Source: an uncultured Eubacteriales bacterium
GTDB lineage: Bacteria > Bacillota > Clostridia > Oscillospirales > CAG-272
Assembly (NCBI GenBank): GCA_958414825.1
Contig: CATYXQ010000005.1
Location: 8,033-72,032 of the forward strand
DNA length: 64,000 nucleotides
Reading direction: 5' to 3'
Both the position numbers and the translations under genes were made by a program. The notes under the pieces are model-generated. The model saw only the letters and a list, made by a program, of their open reading frames with translations, had not been told where the DNA came from and made no database searches. Numbering within the stretch: position 1 is the first letter of the stretch; each line of letters begins with the position of its first letter. Shown here piece after piece: positions 34,518 through 42,801 of this stretch.

Positions 34518-35885
34518 CTACAGTTTATCCGCCTGTTTTCGCCTGTTTAACACACGTTTCATGACCATAAGGTATACGATAACCGACACGGCGGGACCAA
34601 GCACATCGGATACGGGCTCAGCGTAAAATGCAGCTTTTGCGCCATACATCGCGGGAAGAATGAACAACGCGGAAAAATACACAAGCTTGCGCCAAAAAGA
34701 AAGCGCAAGCGCAAAGCGCACCTGTCCAATCGCCGTAAATCCGTCCACAACTTCATATTGCAGCCCCAACGGAAGCAACGACAGCGTACAAACGCGAACC
34801 GCCCACAAAGCGTTGCTTTCAACCATCGCATCACTCGTGAAAAGCCGAACAAAGCCTCGTCCGCCTACCCATGCAAACGCAGTCATAAGCGCGGTATACG
34901 CAAGGCAAAGCAGAAAAATTTTTTGCTGTGCCTCATGTACACGCGCAGTCTGACGCGCACCGTAATTAAAACTTAATATTGTTTGCGTTCCGCCGCTGAT
35001 TCCGCCGAGCGGCATCGTGACCACCAGCATAAAACTCTGCGCAATCGTCGCGCAAGTGACCAGCATATCGCCCTGCGCCGCTCCGCCGTACTCTTGCAAA
35101 ACTGCATTCATGGCAATAATCATAATATTGTCCGCAGCGATAATCGCAAACGGTGTAAAACCGATTGACAGTACCCGCCGCATTACATGCAAACTGTATG
35201 CGCCGAATGTGATCGGGATCGGCGGCTGTTTGCCAAACAGGAAAAAAAGCACAAAGCAGCAACTTGCAAGCTGCGACAAAACCGTGGCAATCGCCGCCCC
35301 CGCAACGCCCATATCCAGCGCAAAGATAAAAATCGGATCCAAAACAATGTTCAGCGCCGCGCCGAGCACGACCGCAAACATGGCTTTTTTGGCAAATCCC
35401 TGACAAATAATGAACTGACTTAGGCCCGTAGAAAGCAGAGCAAACAACGTTCCCGTAAGATAGATGGAAAAATATCGACTCGCAAAAGAAATGGTCGCAT
35501 CGCTCGCCCCGAAAAACATCAGCATGTGCTCTCTGACGGGAAAGAAAACGGCCATGAGCAACAACGAAAAAACACAAAGCATCAAAAAACAATTTGCCAA
35601 AATGATCTTTGCCTTTTTCAAATTGCCCTCGCCCATACGAATGCTCATCAATGTTCCGCCGCCGATCCCTATCAAGGACGACACAGAACCGATCATCGTA
35701 ATGACAGGACCGCATACGCCAACGCCGGCCAGCGCAAGATCGCCCACATCCGCTATGTTCCCTATGTACATGCGATCCACAACACTATACAAAACATTCA
35801 CAAACTGCGCAAGCATACTCGGCAGCGCAATTCGCAGCACGAGTCTGCCTATCGGATCATTTCCAAGATCATTTTCCTGTCGCAT
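34518..35885 (-). CDS. MATE family efflux transporter
   Basis: 455 residues, 12 membrane segments in two homologous halves, a cation-coupled multidrug/toxin extrusion exporter. Family blocks: LVLRIALPSMLAQFVNVLYS, VDRMYIGNIADVGDLALAG, GIGGGTLMSIRMGEGN, and in the second half GGISGGTQTILSFNYGA. The start at 35885 (MRQENDLGND) puts the protein at the family's usual beginning; a longer in-frame start at 35948 would lie inside the terminator of the adjacent tRNA and is rejected. No clear promoter was found; read-through from the tRNA is possible. Substrate unknown. Confidence 0.9.
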   Translation of the reverse strand: MRQENDLGNDPIGRLVLRIALPSMLAQFVNVLYSVVDRMYIGNIADVGDLALAGVGVCGPVITMIGSVSSLIGIGGGTLMSIRMGEGNLKKAKIILANCFLMLCVFSLLLMAVFFPVREHMLMFFGASDATISFASRYFSIYLTGTLFALLSTGLSQFIICQGFAKKAMFAVVLGAALNIVLDPIFIFALDMGVAGAAIATVLSQLASCCFVLFFLFGKQPPIPITFGAYSLHVMRRVLSIGFTPFAIIAADNIMIIAMNAVLQEYGGAAQGDMLVTCATIAQSFMLVVTMPLGGISGGTQTILSFNYGARQTARVHEAQQKIFLLCLAYTALMTAFAWVGGRGFVRLFTSDAMVESNALWAVRVCTLSLLPLGLQYEVVDGFTAIGQVRFALALSFWRKLVYFSALFILPAMYGAKAAFYAEPVSDVLGPAVSVIVYLMVMKRVLNRRKQADKL

Positions 35886-35937
35886 TTTTGACCACTGACA
35901 CTCCGTTACAGTATGTTTTATTTTGATTTTTTTAACC

Positions 35938-35988
35938 ACACAAAACAAAAGCCCTTGAAAACCTTATGTTTCCAAGGGCTTTTGTTTT
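35938..35988 (-). terminator. Terminator of tRNA-Ser(GGA)
   Basis: On the minus strand ACAAAAGCCCTTG pairs with CAAGGGCTTTTGT (35985-35973 with 35957-35945), extended by AAAC/GTTT, and followed by TTTTG. It lies directly after the encoded CCA. Confidence 0.82.
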
Positions 35989-36079
35989 TGGCGGAGAAGG
36001 AGAGATTCGAACTCTCGAACCCTGTTAGGGGTTACGCGATTTCCAGTCGCGCGCCCTCGACCAACTAGGCGACTTCTCC
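35989..36079 (-). tRNA. tRNA-Ser (anticodon GGA)
   Basis: Minus strand acceptor GGAGAAG (36079-36073) pairs with CTTCTCC (35999-35993); discriminator G and encoded CCA (35991-35989). The anticodon stem GCGAC...ATCGC holds the loop CTGGAAA, giving GGA. A long variable arm and a GTTCGAATC T-arm are present. Confidence 0.96.
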
Positions 36080-36102
36080 AAATCGCATTGGCATGCTTGT
36101 AT

Positions 36103-36131
36103 ATAATAGCATAACCCATTCTAAAAATCAA
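36103..36131 (-). promoter_or_regulatory. Promoter of tRNA-Ser(GGA)
   Basis: Minus strand TTGATT (36131-36126), 17 bases, TATTAT (36108-36103), with TGC before the -10. Confidence 0.75.
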
Positions 36132-36151
36132 GTAGAATTTCAAATTTTTTA

Positions 36152-36180
36152 TTGAAAAACATTCCGAATTACAGTACAAT
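36152..36180 (+). promoter_or_regulatory. Promoter of the radical SAM gene
   Basis: TTGAAA (36152-36157), 17 bases, TACAAT (36175-36180), divergent from the tRNA promoter. The start codon at 36210 follows AAGGAGCGCACT. Confidence 0.78.
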
Positions 36181-36209
36181 AGATTCAAATTTCCGTCAAG
36201 GAGCGCACT

Positions 36210-37175
36210 ATGAAACAAACGCAGCGTCAACAGAATCCTTTTCCCAACACGGATTCTAACAAACGCTATTATACATATGATTATTACCTGCGCCAGACAT
36301 TCGGCGGCAAATGCGTCAAAATCCCAATGGACATTGGTTGTACTTGTCCAAACATCGACGGCACACGCGGTCATGGCGGCTGTATTTACTGTTCCGGCCG
36401 CGGCAGCGGAGATTTTGCACCGCCCCCGACGCTATCTATACGCCGTCAATACGAACTCGGATGTGAAAAGTTGTCCTCAAAATGGGAAACTGTGCGGACA
36501 ATTCCCTATTTTCAGGCGCACACCAACACATACGCACCCGTAGCGTTTCTGCGTGAAAAATTCACCGAAGCGCTGGCGCTCCCCGGCACGGTCGGAATGA
36601 ATATTGCCACTCGTGCGGACTGCCTCGGCGACGAGGTTCTCAATCTGCTGGCAGAACTGGCCGAAAAAACCGTACTGACCATAGAACTCGGCCTGCAAAG
36701 TGCGAATGATGAAACCGCCGCGAAAATTAATCGATGCCATACCTATGCAGAATTCTGCACCGGGTACGCGGCTCTGCGCGCCGCTTCTCCGAAAATTCAG
36801 ATTTGCATACATTTGATTAACGGCTTGCCGGGCGAAGATGAATATGACATGCTAAGTACAGTCCAAGCCGTCGCCGCACTGCATCCCGAACAGATCAAAT
36901 TTCATCTTCTGCATGTACTGCGCGATACCGCTCTGGCAAAGTTGTATATCAACGGCGACTATTCCCCTCTGACAAAAGACCGCTATGTCCGCATTTTGGC
37001 GCAACAACTGACGCTTCTGCCTCCCAGTATCGTCATCGGACGGGTAACCGGCGACGGAGCGCCCGATATGCTTTTGGCACCGCTTTGGAGCCGAAAAAAA
37101 TTCGGCGTACTCAACGCACTGGATCAATATCTGTATACACAAAATCTATGGCAGGGAAAAAACCACAAAGAATAA
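36210..37175 (+). CDS. Radical SAM protein of the TIGR01212/YhcC family
   Basis: 321 residues. The Fe-S cluster motif is the family's variant: GCTCPNIDGTRGHGGCIYCS, with cluster cysteines at the first and last clusters rather than the plain CxxxCxxC. RYYTYDYYLRQTFGGKCVKI at the N-terminus, YFQAHTNTYAP, NIATRADCL, ELGLQSANDETAAKINR and HLINGLPGEDEYDML are conserved blocks. Elongator-like (Elp3-related) homology is known for the family, and E. coli YhcC is of undefined function. It is monocistronic, with its own promoter; its stop is 60 bases before the EF-G-like promoter. Confidence 0.9.
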   Translation: MKQTQRQQNPFPNTDSNKRYYTYDYYLRQTFGGKCVKIPMDIGCTCPNIDGTRGHGGCIYCSGRGSGDFAPPPTLSIRRQYELGCEKLSSKWETVRTIPYFQAHTNTYAPVAFLREKFTEALALPGTVGMNIATRADCLGDEVLNLLAELAEKTVLTIELGLQSANDETAAKINRCHTYAEFCTGYAALRAASPKIQICIHLINGLPGEDEYDMLSTVQAVAALHPEQIKFHLLHVLRDTALAKLYINGDYSPLTKDRYVRILAQQLTLLPPSIVIGRVTGDGAPDMLLAPLWSRKKFGVLNALDQYLYTQNLWQGKNHKE

Positions 37176-37242
37176 TCGTCATTTTTCACAAAATTGCATT
37201 TTATTATTTTACGAATATACTGCAAAAAGTTCAAATAATGTA

Positions 37243-37272
37243 TTGAAAAGCCATTCTGTTTTGCTGTATAAT
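37243..37272 (+). promoter_or_regulatory. Promoter of the EF-G paralogue
   Basis: TTGAAA (37243-37248), 18 bases, TATAAT (37267-37272). Confidence 0.75.
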
Positions 37273-37305
37273 AAAAATATAACTTGCAGAAAAGGAGCGA
37301 ACAGA

Positions 37306-39372
37306 ATGGCGAACACAATAACCAAAAATATTCGAAACATAGCGCTTTTGGGGCATGGCTCAGCCGGAAAGACCTCTTTGGCAGAGGCAATGCTCTTTTA
37401 CAAAAAGCTAACCGACCGACTTGGGAAAACAACCGACGGAAACACAGTGTGCGACTATGATCCTGAAGAGATCAAACGCGGTTTTACGCTTTCGGCTGCA
37501 ATGATTCACTTTATACACAACGACATCAAAATCAACATCATCGATACGCCGGGTTATCTTGGCTTCAAGGGAGAGGCAAAGCAGGCGGTTCGGGTTGCGG
37601 ATGCTGCGATCATCGTGGTAGACGGCCGTACCGGCGTTCAGGTCGGCACGGATTTAGGCTGGGACTACGCAACCGAAGCCAAAATTCCGAAATCCTTTTT
37701 CATCAATCGCTTTGACGACGGCGAAGCGCGGTTCGCCAAAGTATTCTCGGCGCTGCGCGACCGATACGGCGTCGCAGTCTGTCCACTCTTTATTCCGATG
37801 ATCGAGGGCGATCATGTCGGCGGATTTTTGAATTTGATTGACATGAAAGTCTATAAATACGACGACAAGGGAAATCTGTCTCACGGCGTAAGTATTCCCA
37901 CAGACTTTGTCGGTACGGCGCACGAATACCGAAACATGCTGCTGGAGTCGATTGCCGAAACCAGCGAAGAATTGATGGAAAAATACTTTGCGGGCGAAGA
38001 AATCACACGTGACGAAGCTGTGGAAGCCATTCACCAAGGAATCATAAACGGCGGAATCGTTCCGGTCATCTGCGGCTCTGCAGCCAAAGTTTGGGGCGTC
38101 GGTCCCCTGCTCGACGTGATTGCCGATTCTTTCCCTCGTCCGACCGCACGCGGCACGGAACAATCTGTTGACGGAAGCGAAATTGCGATCGACAAGGACG
38201 GCGAACCGGCAATATTCGTATTTAAAACGATCGCCGATCCGTTTGTGGGAAAAATGACGTTTTTCAAAGTGATGAACGGAGAAGTTCGCCGAGACATGGT
38301 TTTAAAAAATGCGCGCGGCGGCGAAGAAAAACTAAATAAAATCTACACCATGTGCGGAAAGAAGCAAACTGAAACCGACTCGCTCGCTTGCGGCGATATC
38401 GGCGTTACCGCAAAACTGAACGATACCAATACCAACGATACATTGAGCGCATCGGGTAAAATACAGTATGCACATGTGATTTCTCCGATTCCCTATATGG
38501 CCAAAGGCATTGTTCCGGTAGCCAAGGGCGATGAAGATAAAATTTCACAAGGGATCTCCAAACTCCTTGAAGAAGACCTTACGCTGCGCTTTGAAAACAA
38601 CGCCGAAACCAAACAAATGCTGATCTACGGCCTCGGAGACATGCATCTTGACGTTACGGTCGCCCGGCTGAAGGCACGCTACGGCATATCCGTTGCGCTT
38701 GAAAAACAGCGGATTGCATATCGCGAAACGATCAAAAAGAAAGTTTCCGTCGAAGGCAAACATAAAAAGCAGTCCGGCGGGCACGGACAGTACGGTCATG
38801 TCAAAATTGAATTTTCTCCGAGCGACTCTGAGGGGCTGACCTTTACAGAAAGCATCTTCGGAGGCAGCGTACCGAAGAACTTTCATCCTGCCGTGCAGAA
38901 GGGGCTGGAGGAAGCCATGAAAAAAGGGGTTCTGGCCGGATTTCCGATGATCGGACTGAAAGCAAACCTTTTTGACGGGTCATATCATGATGTAGACTCG
39001 TCCGAAATGGCGTTCAAAATGGCGGCTTCTCTTGCCTATAAAGAAGGCATGAAACAGGCGGCTCCCGTATTAATGGAACCGGTAATGACGCTGAAAGTAT
39101 ATGTTCCGGACTCTATGGTAGGCGATATCATGGGAGACCTCAATAAACGGAGAGGGCGCGTACTCGGTATCAATCCGGATGAAAGCAAACACGGCTCCAC
39201 TATTGTGGAAGCGGAAGCGCCGCAGGCAGAACTGCTGGAATATACGGTTGCGCTTCGCTCCATGACGCAGGGACGCGGGCGGTACGATATGACATTTGTC
39301 CGTTACGAGGAAGTACCGGCGCCGGTAGCCGAAAAGATTATTGCTGAAAACAAGGGCAACCTTGAAGAATAA
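37306..39372 (+). CDS. EF-G-like translation factor GTPase
   Basis: 688-residue EF-G paralogue with all five EF-G domains. G1 is GHGSAGKTSLAEAML. Switch 1 reads EIKRGFTLSAA in place of the usual RGITI. G3 is DTPGYLGF, so the catalytic His of DTPGH is Tyr. G4 is NRFD in place of NKMD. Domain IV has GGHGQYGHVKIEFSP and the C-terminal SMTQGRGRYDMTF is retained. The changes match the EF-G-like (EF-G2) group found beside the true EF-G in many bacteria, whose role is unclear. Start chosen at 37306 (AGAAAAGGAGCGAACAGA precedes it); upstream in-frame codons lie in the promoter. Monocistronic. Confidence 0.87.
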   Translation: MANTITKNIRNIALLGHGSAGKTSLAEAMLFYKKLTDRLGKTTDGNTVCDYDPEEIKRGFTLSAAMIHFIHNDIKINIIDTPGYLGFKGEAKQAVRVADAAIIVVDGRTGVQVGTDLGWDYATEAKIPKSFFINRFDDGEARFAKVFSALRDRYGVAVCPLFIPMIEGDHVGGFLNLIDMKVYKYDDKGNLSHGVSIPTDFVGTAHEYRNMLLESIAETSEELMEKYFAGEEITRDEAVEAIHQGIINGGIVPVICGSAAKVWGVGPLLDVIADSFPRPTARGTEQSVDGSEIAIDKDGEPAIFVFKTIADPFVGKMTFFKVMNGEVRRDMVLKNARGGEEKLNKIYTMCGKKQTETDSLACGDIGVTAKLNDTNTNDTLSASGKIQYAHVISPIPYMAKGIVPVAKGDEDKISQGISKLLEEDLTLRFENNAETKQMLIYGLGDMHLDVTVARLKARYGISVALEKQRIAYRETIKKKVSVEGKHKKQSGGHGQYGHVKIEFSPSDSEGLTFTESIFGGSVPKNFHPAVQKGLEEAMKKGVLAGFPMIGLKANLFDGSYHDVDSSEMAFKMAASLAYKEGMKQAAPVLMEPVMTLKVYVPDSMVGDIMGDLNKRRGRVLGINPDESKHGSTIVEAEAPQAELLEYTVALRSMTQGRGRYDMTFVRYEEVPAPVAEKIIAENKGNLEE

Positions 39373-39401
39373 GCAAATCTTTTACAGAATATATCAATTG
39401 G

Positions 39402-39444
39402 AAACCCGTCTGAGCGGCAGAATGCTTCTCAGACGGGTTTTTTT
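39402..39444 (+). terminator. Terminator of the EF-G paralogue
   Basis: AAACCCGTCTGAG (39402-39414) pairs with CTCAGACGGGTTT (39428-39440), then TTTT. Confidence 0.88.
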
Positions 39445-39478
39445 CACTCTGCATAGATTTCCTCACTTATAACGGATC

Positions 39479-39526
39479 AAAAAAAGCATCCGGCAGACGG
39501 TATAAGCCCGTCTGCCGGATGCTTTT
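39479..39526 (-). terminator. Terminator of the small membrane protein gene
   Basis: Perfect 19-bp stem (39482-39500 with 39508-39526). On the minus strand it runs into seven T (39485-39479), so it mainly serves the minus-strand gene; the plus strand has a shorter T run. Confidence 0.85.
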
Positions 39527-39556
39527 CTATTACAATGTCTTGGGAGGACAAAGCAA

Positions 39557-39835
39557 TCACTCTTCAAAATGCGCGACAAGTCCTGCAATCGCAATTACCG
39601 CGCAAACCGGAAGTCCGATATAAAACGGCACCGCGCCGAATTCCATACCGCCGATCAAACCAAGAGCCGCAACAAAACTGGCCACCGTTGCCACCGCGCG
39701 CAGATCCTGAGCGCGAACACGTGCAAAAGCCACCTCAAAAAAAGCACGAAGATAAAGCCAAATGAGTCTTATATGCGACCGGTTTGCCTTTGCGCTGACA
39801 TTTCCTCTGTATGTATAAGCATTATATGTGTTCAT
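39557..39835 (-). CDS. Small membrane protein, function unknown
   Basis: 92 residues from the ATG at 39835 (CAGGAAGGATATAAAA precedes it). The N-terminal ~30 residues are polar and basic, then an amphipathic helix (IRLIWLYLRAFFEVAFARVR) and two hydrophobic segments (VATVASFVAALGLIGG and IGLPVCAVIAIAGLVA). No family recognised. It is divergent from the LexA-like repressor and shares a repeated TTGGAAAATG element in its promoter, so it is a candidate target of that repressor. Confidence 0.7.
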   Translation of the reverse strand: MNTYNAYTYRGNVSAKANRSHIRLIWLYLRAFFEVAFARVRAQDLRAVATVASFVAALGLIGGMEFGAVPFYIGLPVCAVIAIAGLVAHFEE

Positions 39836-39875
39836 TTTTATATCCTTCCTGCAATTTTGTTTGCCTTGTGTAAAT

Positions 39876-40005
39876 ATAATATCACCATTATTGGAAAATG
39901 TCAATACATTTTTTCAAATTTATTTCCTGTTATGAAATAATATTTTATCTGTTTAGAAAAAATATCAAAATATGTATTTACTTTTTGGAAAATGAATGTT
40001 ATAAT
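39876..40005. promoter_or_regulatory. Divergent promoters with repeated TTGGAAAATG element
   Basis: Minus-strand promoter for the small membrane gene: TTGACA (39904-39899), 17 bases, TATTAT (39881-39876). Plus-strand promoter for the repressor: TTTACT (39977-39982), 17 bases, TATAAT (40000-40005) with TGT before it. The word TTGGAAAATG occurs at 39891-39900, against the minus-strand -35, and at 39985-39994, between the plus-strand boxes. Such placement fits operators of the adjacent repressor. The copy at 39891 is also part of an imperfect inverted repeat. Confidence 0.55.
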
Positions 40006-40065
40006 CGAATTAATAAAAAATATATTTTATTTTTTTATCTGAATTTGTAAAAAGGAGCATTGGCC

Positions 40066-40830
40066 ATGAACTTTTCCGAGCGCGTCAAAGCAATAAAAAA
40101 GGAAAAAGGAATCACAAATGAAATGCTGGCTGCCGCCAGCGGAATTCCTACGGGAACCCTCGGGAAGCTGCTCTCCGGCTTTACAGAAGAACCGAAACTC
40201 TCCACCGCAGTCGCCATCGCAAGTGCGCTCGGATGTTCCCTCGAATATCTTGCCCTCGGACAGGACAGTCTCTGCCTTACCAAAGAGGAAAGCGCGCTGA
40301 TTGAAAAACGTCGGACACTGGACACGCACGGCCTGCGTATATGTGACTATATACTGGATGAAGAATATATGCGCTGTACTGCAAACGCGAGAAATGTTCG
40401 CGCGGAAATTCCCGAAACTATTTTCCGCAACCGCACAAAAGCCAAAAACCGTGAGAAAACGCGAATCATTCCACTTTACGCAGACCGGGTTTCCGCTGGT
40501 ACCGGCGTATACCTGGAATCGAGCAGTGCTTCCGCTATTCGGATTGCGGATAATGAAAAAACGAAAGAAGCGGATTTCGCCCTGCGTGTATCCGGCAACT
40601 CTATGGAACCGCGCTTTTCCGACGGCGATATTTTACTGGTTCACAGCGCTGCTGCGATTGATCCGGGAGAACTCGGTATTTTTATCTGCGACGGCGAGGG
40701 ATACTTTAAAAAATTCGGCGGCGACTGCCTGCTCTCTCTAAATCCGGATTACGCGCCCATTCCGCTATCCGTTTTTACCGAATTCGCCTGCCGCGGTCAC
40801 GTACTCGGCTCCCTGCGTACAAAAAAATAA
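40066..40830 (+). CDS. HTH_XRE plus S24 peptidase repressor (LexA/CI-like)
   Basis: 254 residues from the ATG at 40066 (AAAAAGGAGCATTGGCC precedes it). An N-terminal XRE helix-turn-helix (RVKAIKKEKGITNEMLAAAS and GIPTGTLGKLLSGF, about 5-65), a linker, and a C-terminal S24-type self-cleavage domain. There the Ala-Gly cleavage pair lies in DRVSAGTGVYLE, the nucleophile Ser in RVSGNSMEPRFSDGD and the catalytic Lys probably in GEGYFKKFGGD. This is the CI/ImmA-independent SOS-type repressor layout. The target is probably its own promoter and the divergent small membrane gene. It is not linked to phage genes in this window. Confidence 0.87.
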   Translation: MNFSERVKAIKKEKGITNEMLAAASGIPTGTLGKLLSGFTEEPKLSTAVAIASALGCSLEYLALGQDSLCLTKEESALIEKRRTLDTHGLRICDYILDEEYMRCTANARNVRAEIPETIFRNRTKAKNREKTRIIPLYADRVSAGTGVYLESSSASAIRIADNEKTKEADFALRVSGNSMEPRFSDGDILLVHSAAAIDPGELGIFICDGEGYFKKFGGDCLLSLNPDYAPIPLSVFTEFACRGHVLGSLRTKK

Positions 40831-40850
40831 ATTTGCTTTGCTTTCCCATA

Positions 40851-40879
40851 TTGCTTTTATCTCCTTGTAATGATATAAT
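40851..40879 (+). promoter_or_regulatory. Promoter of coaW and the HAD gene
   Basis: TTGCTT (40851-40856), 17 bases, TATAAT (40874-40879) with a TGA extension. The leader is about 85 bases. Confidence 0.7.
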
Positions 40880-40971
40880 TGAACTTAATCTACATTTTTA
40901 CCGTTTCGTCGTATATGGATACGCAGATCATTCGGTCAAATGCATTTTTTCTGTCATGAAAGGAGAATTTC

Positions 40972-41793
40972 ATGGTCACCATAGGCATCGACATTGGCGG
41001 CAGCACGACAAAAATTGTGGGCTTTTCCTCAAGAGACGATCATCGCCTGATTGAACCGATTGCTGTAAAAGCCACGGATCCGATCACCTCGGTTTACGGA
41101 GCGTTTGGCAAATTTATCAATTTAAACAATCTGGAGCTTTCCGATATTGAAAAGGTTTCCATTACTGGCGTCGGATCCAAATACATTACCAAACCGCTTT
41201 ATTCGCTCCCCTGTGAAAATGTTCCGGAATTTCGCTGTATCGGACTCGGCGGACTTTATCTTTCCGAACTGGACGAAGCGATTGTCGTCAGTATGGGGAC
41301 CGGCACCGCCCTGGTTCATGCCCGCCGCGGAGGAGAGATTGAATATCTCGGCGGCACCGGCGTCGGCGGCGGAACTTTGATCGGCCTGTCCAAAAAATTG
41401 CTGAATATCGGCTCTGCCGAACATATTTCCGACTTAGCGAAAAACGGAAATTTGGACAACATCGATTTGCGCATCAAAGATATTACCATGACCAGTTATG
41501 CGTTACCCGAAAATATGACCGCCGCCAATTTCGGAAAAGTCAGCGAATTTGCCGCAAAAGAAGATTTTGCGCTTGGACTAATCAATATGATTTTTGAAAC
41601 GGTCGGAATGATGGCCGTATTCAACTCGCGTATGCATAAAACCAAAGATATTGTTCTGACTGGAAATTTGACGCAGATTCCGCAGGCAAACGGCATTTTC
41701 AACACACTCTCGCAAATGTTTGACGTCCGTTTTTTAATTCCTGACCGGGCTCAATATTCAACCGTTATCGGCGCTGCGCTTTGCGCGCTTTAA
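40972..41793 (+). CDS. coaW: Type II pantothenate kinase CoaW
   Basis: 273-residue ASKHA-fold kinase that phosphorylates pantothenate, the first step of CoA synthesis. GIDIGGSTTKIVGF is the phosphate-1 motif, VVSMGTGTALVHAR phosphate-2, and GGTGVGGGTLIGLS the adenosine-proximal glycine block; TGNLTQIPQ and VIGAALCAL close the fold. This length and motif set match the S. aureus type II (feedback-insensitive) rather than CoaA or CoaX. A HAD phosphatase starts 16 bases downstream. Start follows AAAGGAGAATTTC. Confidence 0.9.
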   Translation: MVTIGIDIGGSTTKIVGFSSRDDHRLIEPIAVKATDPITSVYGAFGKFINLNNLELSDIEKVSITGVGSKYITKPLYSLPCENVPEFRCIGLGGLYLSELDEAIVVSMGTGTALVHARRGGEIEYLGGTGVGGGTLIGLSKKLLNIGSAEHISDLAKNGNLDNIDLRIKDITMTSYALPENMTAANFGKVSEFAAKEDFALGLINMIFETVGMMAVFNSRMHKTKDIVLTGNLTQIPQANGIFNTLSQMFDVRFLIPDRAQYSTVIGAALCAL

Positions 41794-41809
41794 GCTGTTT
41801 TAAAAAACA

Positions 41810-42523
41810 ATGAAACCGAAAATGATTTTGTTTGACTATGGCCAAACACTGGTAGTCGAACCCCAATTTGATACAAAACTTGCAAACCTCGCAGTGTTGC
41901 AACATGCTTCCGGTCACACGGATCTGTCGCCGGAAGAAATTTGTGCATTTGCAGAAGAATTATTCGACCTGCTCTCCAAAAAGGTACGCGAAGATTGCAG
42001 AGAAATCGACAACCTGAAATTTCAGCGACTTTTATATGAATATCTTGGTCTTACGCTGGACATTTCCTATGAGGAAGCGGATCTGCTTTTTTGGGATACC
42101 GCTACACATGGTTCTTTTGCTTCACCCGGCGCTGAAGAGACGCTTTCCTATCTGCATATGCACGGCATCCGCACCGGTGTAGTCAGTAATCTCTGCTTTT
42201 CGCAAAACTCATTGAAAACAAGAATTGATCGCTATCTTCCAAACAATCATCTGGAATTTATTATCGCCAGTTCCAGTTATATTTTCCGAAAGCCTGAAAC
42301 CATCTTGTTTGAAATCGCGCTTCGCCGTGCAAAACTCGAGGCAAAGGACGTATGGTTCTGCGGCGACAATCCAACAGCGGATATTCTCGGCGCGCACAAT
42401 GCCGGCATACATCCCGTATTGTACACCGGCGCGCATAAGCGTGATTTTCGTAATCTGCCGAAGCTTTCTTTTGATCAAATTGATTCTCTTACTGATTTGA
42501 TTGCTCTGATCGAAAATACCTAA
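41810..42523 (+). CDS. HAD-superfamily phosphatase paired with CoaW
   Basis: 237 residues. Motif I is ILFDYGQTLVV, in which the second Asp of DxDxT is Gly, as in many HAD phosphatases; motif II is GVVSNLCFS; a Lys sits in FRKPETILFE; motif IV is VWFCGDNPTADILGAHNAG. An alpha-helical cap follows motif I (C1 type). It is 16 bases after coaW and has no separate promoter, which suggests it acts on a pantothenate- or CoA-related phosphate, by analogy with kinase/phosphatase fusions of PANK4. Substrate is inferred only. Confidence 0.83.
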   Translation: MKPKMILFDYGQTLVVEPQFDTKLANLAVLQHASGHTDLSPEEICAFAEELFDLLSKKVREDCREIDNLKFQRLLYEYLGLTLDISYEEADLLFWDTATHGSFASPGAEETLSYLHMHGIRTGVVSNLCFSQNSLKTRIDRYLPNNHLEFIIASSSYIFRKPETILFEIALRRAKLEAKDVWFCGDNPTADILGAHNAGIHPVLYTGAHKRDFRNLPKLSFDQIDSLTDLIALIENT

Positions 42524-42539
42524 TTCCCCTCTCTGAATA

Positions 42540-42743
42540 TAGTATACCGCATCCCGTGTCCCATATGTGGGACTTGCGCCTCGCTTTGGAAAAAATTTTC
42601 CCCGACACTGCTATTTCAAAAAAGTTATACCTTCCGGCAAAAACAGAGGCTTTTGAAGGAGTGCCGAAAGCTCTGCCGACTACGTTCCTTTTTCCAGCTG
42701 CCTCTGTATTCTTATTACTTGTAAAACGATTTTTGGCTATACA
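42540..42743. other. Conserved-looking intergenic segment with open frames on both strands
   Basis: About 200 bases between the HAD stop and a shared terminator. A perfect hairpin GTCCCA-TATG-TGGGAC lies near 42557-42572. The segment is open on the plus strand (42556-42855) and on the minus strand (42489-42815), but neither frame has a convincing ribosome binding site and both run through the terminator at 42744-42779, so no gene is called. It may be a short repeat or a structured non-coding element. Confidence 0.35.
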
Positions 42744-42779
42744 AAAAAGAGCGAAAGCAATATTGCTTTCGCTCTTTTT
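42744..42779. terminator. Bidirectional terminator between the HAD and hypothetical genes
   Basis: Perfect 17-bp stem AAAAAGAGCGAAAGCAA (42744-42760) / TTGCTTTCGCTCTTTTT (42763-42779) with a two-base loop. Confidence 0.88.
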
Positions 42780-42801
42780 ACAATATCTTACAAGTACCGG
42801 C

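Noticed and set aside
35886..35948. 21-codon N-terminal extension of the MATE gene
   Set aside because: It would be encoded inside the terminator hairpin of the tRNA-Ser(GGA) gene, and the family N-terminus begins at 35885.
37243..37305. TTG start for the EF-G paralogue
   Set aside because: The TTG is part of the -35 box and the true ATG has AAAAGGAG upstream.
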